From Terriglobus albidus (lineage in GTDB: Bacteria; Acidobacteriota; Terriglobia; Terriglobales; Acidobacteriaceae), in the NCBI RefSeq assembly GCF_025685425.1, contig NZ_JAGTAS010000057.1, positions 310,001 through 374,000 on the forward strand: a stretch of 64,000 nucleotides of DNA, given 5' to 3'. The position numbers and the translations under genes were made by a program. This document shows, in pieces, positions 62,357 to 64,000 of this stretch. The notes under the pieces are model-generated. The model saw nothing but the letters and a program-made list of their open reading frames with translations, did no database searches and had not been told where the DNA came from. Positions within the stretch are counted from its first letter, which is position 1; each line of letters opens with the position of its first letter.

Positions 62357-63148
62357 CTATTTTTCGCTCTGCGGCTTTGCCTGTTTCTCGTGCATCGCTC
62401 CCTTCACCGCTCCAGGAACGAAGTTCGCGACCGCTCCTTCCAATTTCGTGGTCAATGAGTGGGAATAGACGTGGTCTTTTCCATCGAACAGGGCATCAAG
62501 CCCCTCGCGGGCGACGTCGTCCGGCTGACTCTGATTCTTACCCTCCGTTCCTACCTGGGTATCGTCCATGCCCGCGCGATGAAAGAAGTCCGTATTTGTC
62601 GGTCCAGGCTGCAGTGCGGTTACCGTGACATTGGTATCCCGAAGCTCATAGCGCAGGCTGTGCGCAAACGAGAGCAAGAAGGCCTTGGTCGCGGCATAGA
62701 CCGCCTCGCGAGGCGCCACCATCTCACCTGCGATGGATGACGTGAACAGGATCTTGCCGGCGTTCAGCTCATGCATCTGCCGAATGATGTATTTCGCAAG
62801 CTGTACGGCTCCAGTGCAGTTCAAGGAAACCATCCTCAGCTCTTCTTCCAGATCCGTCTCCCAGAACTGCCCACCCACACCGATGCCGGCATTAAGACAG
62901 GCGACGTCAACGGGCCGGCCTACGGATACCACTTTGTTCCAGAAGGCGTCCACGCCTTCGCGGGTTGCGAGATCCGCATTGAATTCCACGACTTCCGTGC
63001 CGTAGCTGCGAATCGCGGCCGTTGCCTCCGCGAGCCTTGGCCCTGCCGAACACACCACAAGGTCATATCCGCGCGAAGCAAGCTCTTTGGCAAGAGAAAG
63101 TCCGATGCCGCTGGAGGCACCGGTGACGATGGCAAACATCTCAGACAT
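62357..63148 (-). CDS. Short-chain dehydrogenase/reductase
   Basis: A 263-residue classical SDR. NAD(P) motif TGASSGIG (9-16), NAG in LNAGIGVGG, catalytic Ser 138, Tyr 151 and Lys 155 (YAATK). The start at 63148 is chosen because the longer frame upstream has no SDR similarity and runs through non-coding sequence. Substrate unknown. Possibly co-transcribed with the SRPBCC and zinc dehydrogenase genes downstream. Confidence 0.92.
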   Translation of the reverse strand: MSEMFAIVTGASSGIGLSLAKELASRGYDLVVCSAGPRLAEATAAIRSYGTEVVEFNADLATREGVDAFWNKVVSVGRPVDVACLNAGIGVGGQFWETDLEEELRMVSLNCTGAVQLAKYIIRQMHELNAGKILFTSSIAGEMVAPREAVYAATKAFLLSFAHSLRYELRDTNVTVTALQPGPTNTDFFHRAGMDDTQVGTEGKNQSQPDDVAREGLDALFDGKDHVYSHSLTTKLEGAVANFVPGAVKGAMHEKQAKPQSEK

Positions 63149-63770
63149 GGCTCGACTCCGAATTTCGGTGAGATCGTTCACTGAGGTTCTGGCAAGCGAC
63201 AAGCGCCAGGTCGACACTCGGTTTTGAACGCCGACTGTCTGCTCTAGAGAAGGCAGCTTGTTTTCAGGGGTTGCCCTGCGACCTTCAGACCAAATTGCGC
63301 CAAGTGCAAACGGTCGACGCCTCACCGCCCCGAAGAGACAAAGGTTGGGGAGCGTAAGAGGAATACAGCGGGCGTTCATTGCGGAAAACGCCCATAAATG
63401 CGGAAGCCCTACGCTACACCTACAGGGGAAAATGCTCTGGTTGGCCGATTTCCCTGGTGATTCTGGCCGGACAGTACAGCGGATCAGTCGCCAGTCTAAG
63501 GCTGCTACTCACATTTCAAACAAACGTGCTCTGTATCTTTCGCATCTCAACCACCAATCCGCCTATTCCGGCCTAGCTTGTCCCCTGCAAGACCCACACA
63601 GCGGGAGACGGAAAGCATATCAAGCGTGTCCCTCGCGCGGCCAAAAGCGAGTCCAGTCTCGACATGGGACCCAAGTTGATCGTCGCCGCCCCCCGAATCA
63701 AATACGGTTGAAGACCATCGCAAGAATTTCGAACGTCGACAAGGACATTCCTCACTGAAGGAGGACCACT
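63149..63770. other. Intergenic region upstream of divergent SDR and Cys-rich genes
   Basis: A 622-bp divergent gap. It contains truncated repeat copy H (63363-63438). Open frames here (for example about 63258-63758) are low in coding character and pass through the repeat. No tRNA-like or convincing promoter sequences are seen. Confidence 0.6.
63363..63438 (+). repeat. Palindromic element, copy H (5'-truncated, forward)
   Basis: Starts at TACAGCGGGCGTTCATTGCG and continues GAAAACGCCCATAAATGCGG to the right end ACAGGGGAAAATGCTCT. About 40 bp of the left end is missing. Confidence 0.75.
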
Positions 63771-64000
63771 ATGGCAACTTGCGAAGTTTGTGGAAATGAA
63801 TACGACAAAGCCTTCACGATCGAAGCCGCAGGGGCACGACACACCTTCGATAGCTTTGAATGCGCAATTCAGCTACTCGCACCCATTTGCGAACAATGCC
63901 GTTGCCGCGTCATTGGGCACGGAGTTGAAGTTGGTTCGCAGTTCTTCTGTTGCGCTCACTGTGCCAGACTCGCCACCTCAGCGGATGTCAAAGATCGGGC
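63771..64000 (+). CDS. Small Cys-rich putative zinc-binding protein (partial, cut by window end)
   Basis: The ATG at 63771 follows GAAGGAGG (63757-63764), and 76 codons are open to the window end. Cysteines are arranged as CEVC near the N terminus, SFEC, CEQCRC and FFCCAHC, with nearby histidines (RHTF, GHGV), suggesting two small zinc sites. Homologues I recall are annotated as prokaryotic metallothionein or zinc-ribbon proteins. The C terminus is outside the window. Confidence 0.8.
   Translation, partial: MATCEVCGNEYDKAFTIEAAGARHTFDSFECAIQLLAPICEQCRCRVIGHGVEVGSQFFCCAHCARLATSADVKDR

Noticed and set aside
3735-63438. Palindromic repeats as a CRISPR array
   Set aside because: Copies are kilobases apart, in both orientations, without regular spacers or cas genes.
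63258-63758. 166-codon open frame upstream of the Cys-rich gene
   Set aside because: It runs through repeat copy H, has no ribosome site and no family resemblance.

Overview
The window looks like an accessory-rich stretch of an Acidobacteriota chromosome, probably order Terriglobales (Granulicella/Terriglobus/Edaphobacter relatives). This is inferred from the roughly 1,150-residue Oar-type TonB-dependent receptor, the DUF1552 and DUF4142 proteins, the response regulator with an N-terminal 'SWKEIA..RTVQRWE' helix-turn-helix, the PQQ dehydrogenases and the moderate-to-high GC content. I see no tRNA, rRNA, transposase, integrase or CRISPR array.

Layout. (1) 31-10209: glycan and nucleoside scavenging genes: TonB-dependent receptor, SGNH hydrolase, nucleoside hydrolase, CE15-like esterase and GH2 enzyme. 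A PQQ/cytochrome c dehydrogenase, MarC and DUF488 proteins follow. (2) 13792-17233: a GAF/PAS histidine kinase, a stand-alone receiver and a DUF4142 protein. (3) 17587-21361 and 27452-40929: a large glycan-assembly cluster with about seven glycosyltransferases (four CgeB-like), a PIG-L deacetylase, a CelD-like acyltransferase, a sugar nucleotidyltransferase, a methyltransferase, a GT9-like protein, a HAD phosphatase, a B12-type radical SAM protein, two sugar-nucleotide epimerases (CDP-tyvelose-epimerase-like and dTDP-rhamnose-4-epimerase-like) and a glycosidase whose barrel looks circularly permuted. Many genes overlap by ATGA. The gene set resembles the 'rhizo-twelve' system I recall from Rhizobiales, and here it sits in an acidobacterium. 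Unrelated genes (CBM9-like, cupin, AraC regulator, DUF1552, SMP-30, small protein) split its two halves. (4) 41087-51308: a response regulator lacking the phosphoacceptor Asp, a FAD oxidoreductase, GlgX, a stand-alone SIR2-like protein and a CheB-CheR-PAS-kinase fusion with its LuxR-type regulator. (5) 51588-59940: a tightly packed respiratory operon joining a lanthanide-type (XoxF-like) PQQ alcohol dehydrogenase, its XoxJ-like binding protein and a cytochrome c to a complete caa3 oxidase (CtaC, CtaD, CtaE, a small membrane protein, CtaG) and a terminal cytochrome c lipoprotein. (6) 59979-64000: GlcG-like protein, formaldehyde-dehydrogenase-like zinc ADH, SRPBCC protein, SDR and a Cys-rich protein cut by the window end.

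A non-coding palindromic element of about 115 bp occurs eight times (3735, 5157, 15590, 25286, 27171, 27286, 41891, 63363). It has about 18-bp terminal inverted repeats and an internal hairpin. Its ends supply the stop codons of two genes, and it creates spurious ORFs beginning MRKTPI. A second, shorter hairpin repeat occurs near 10210 and 13282.
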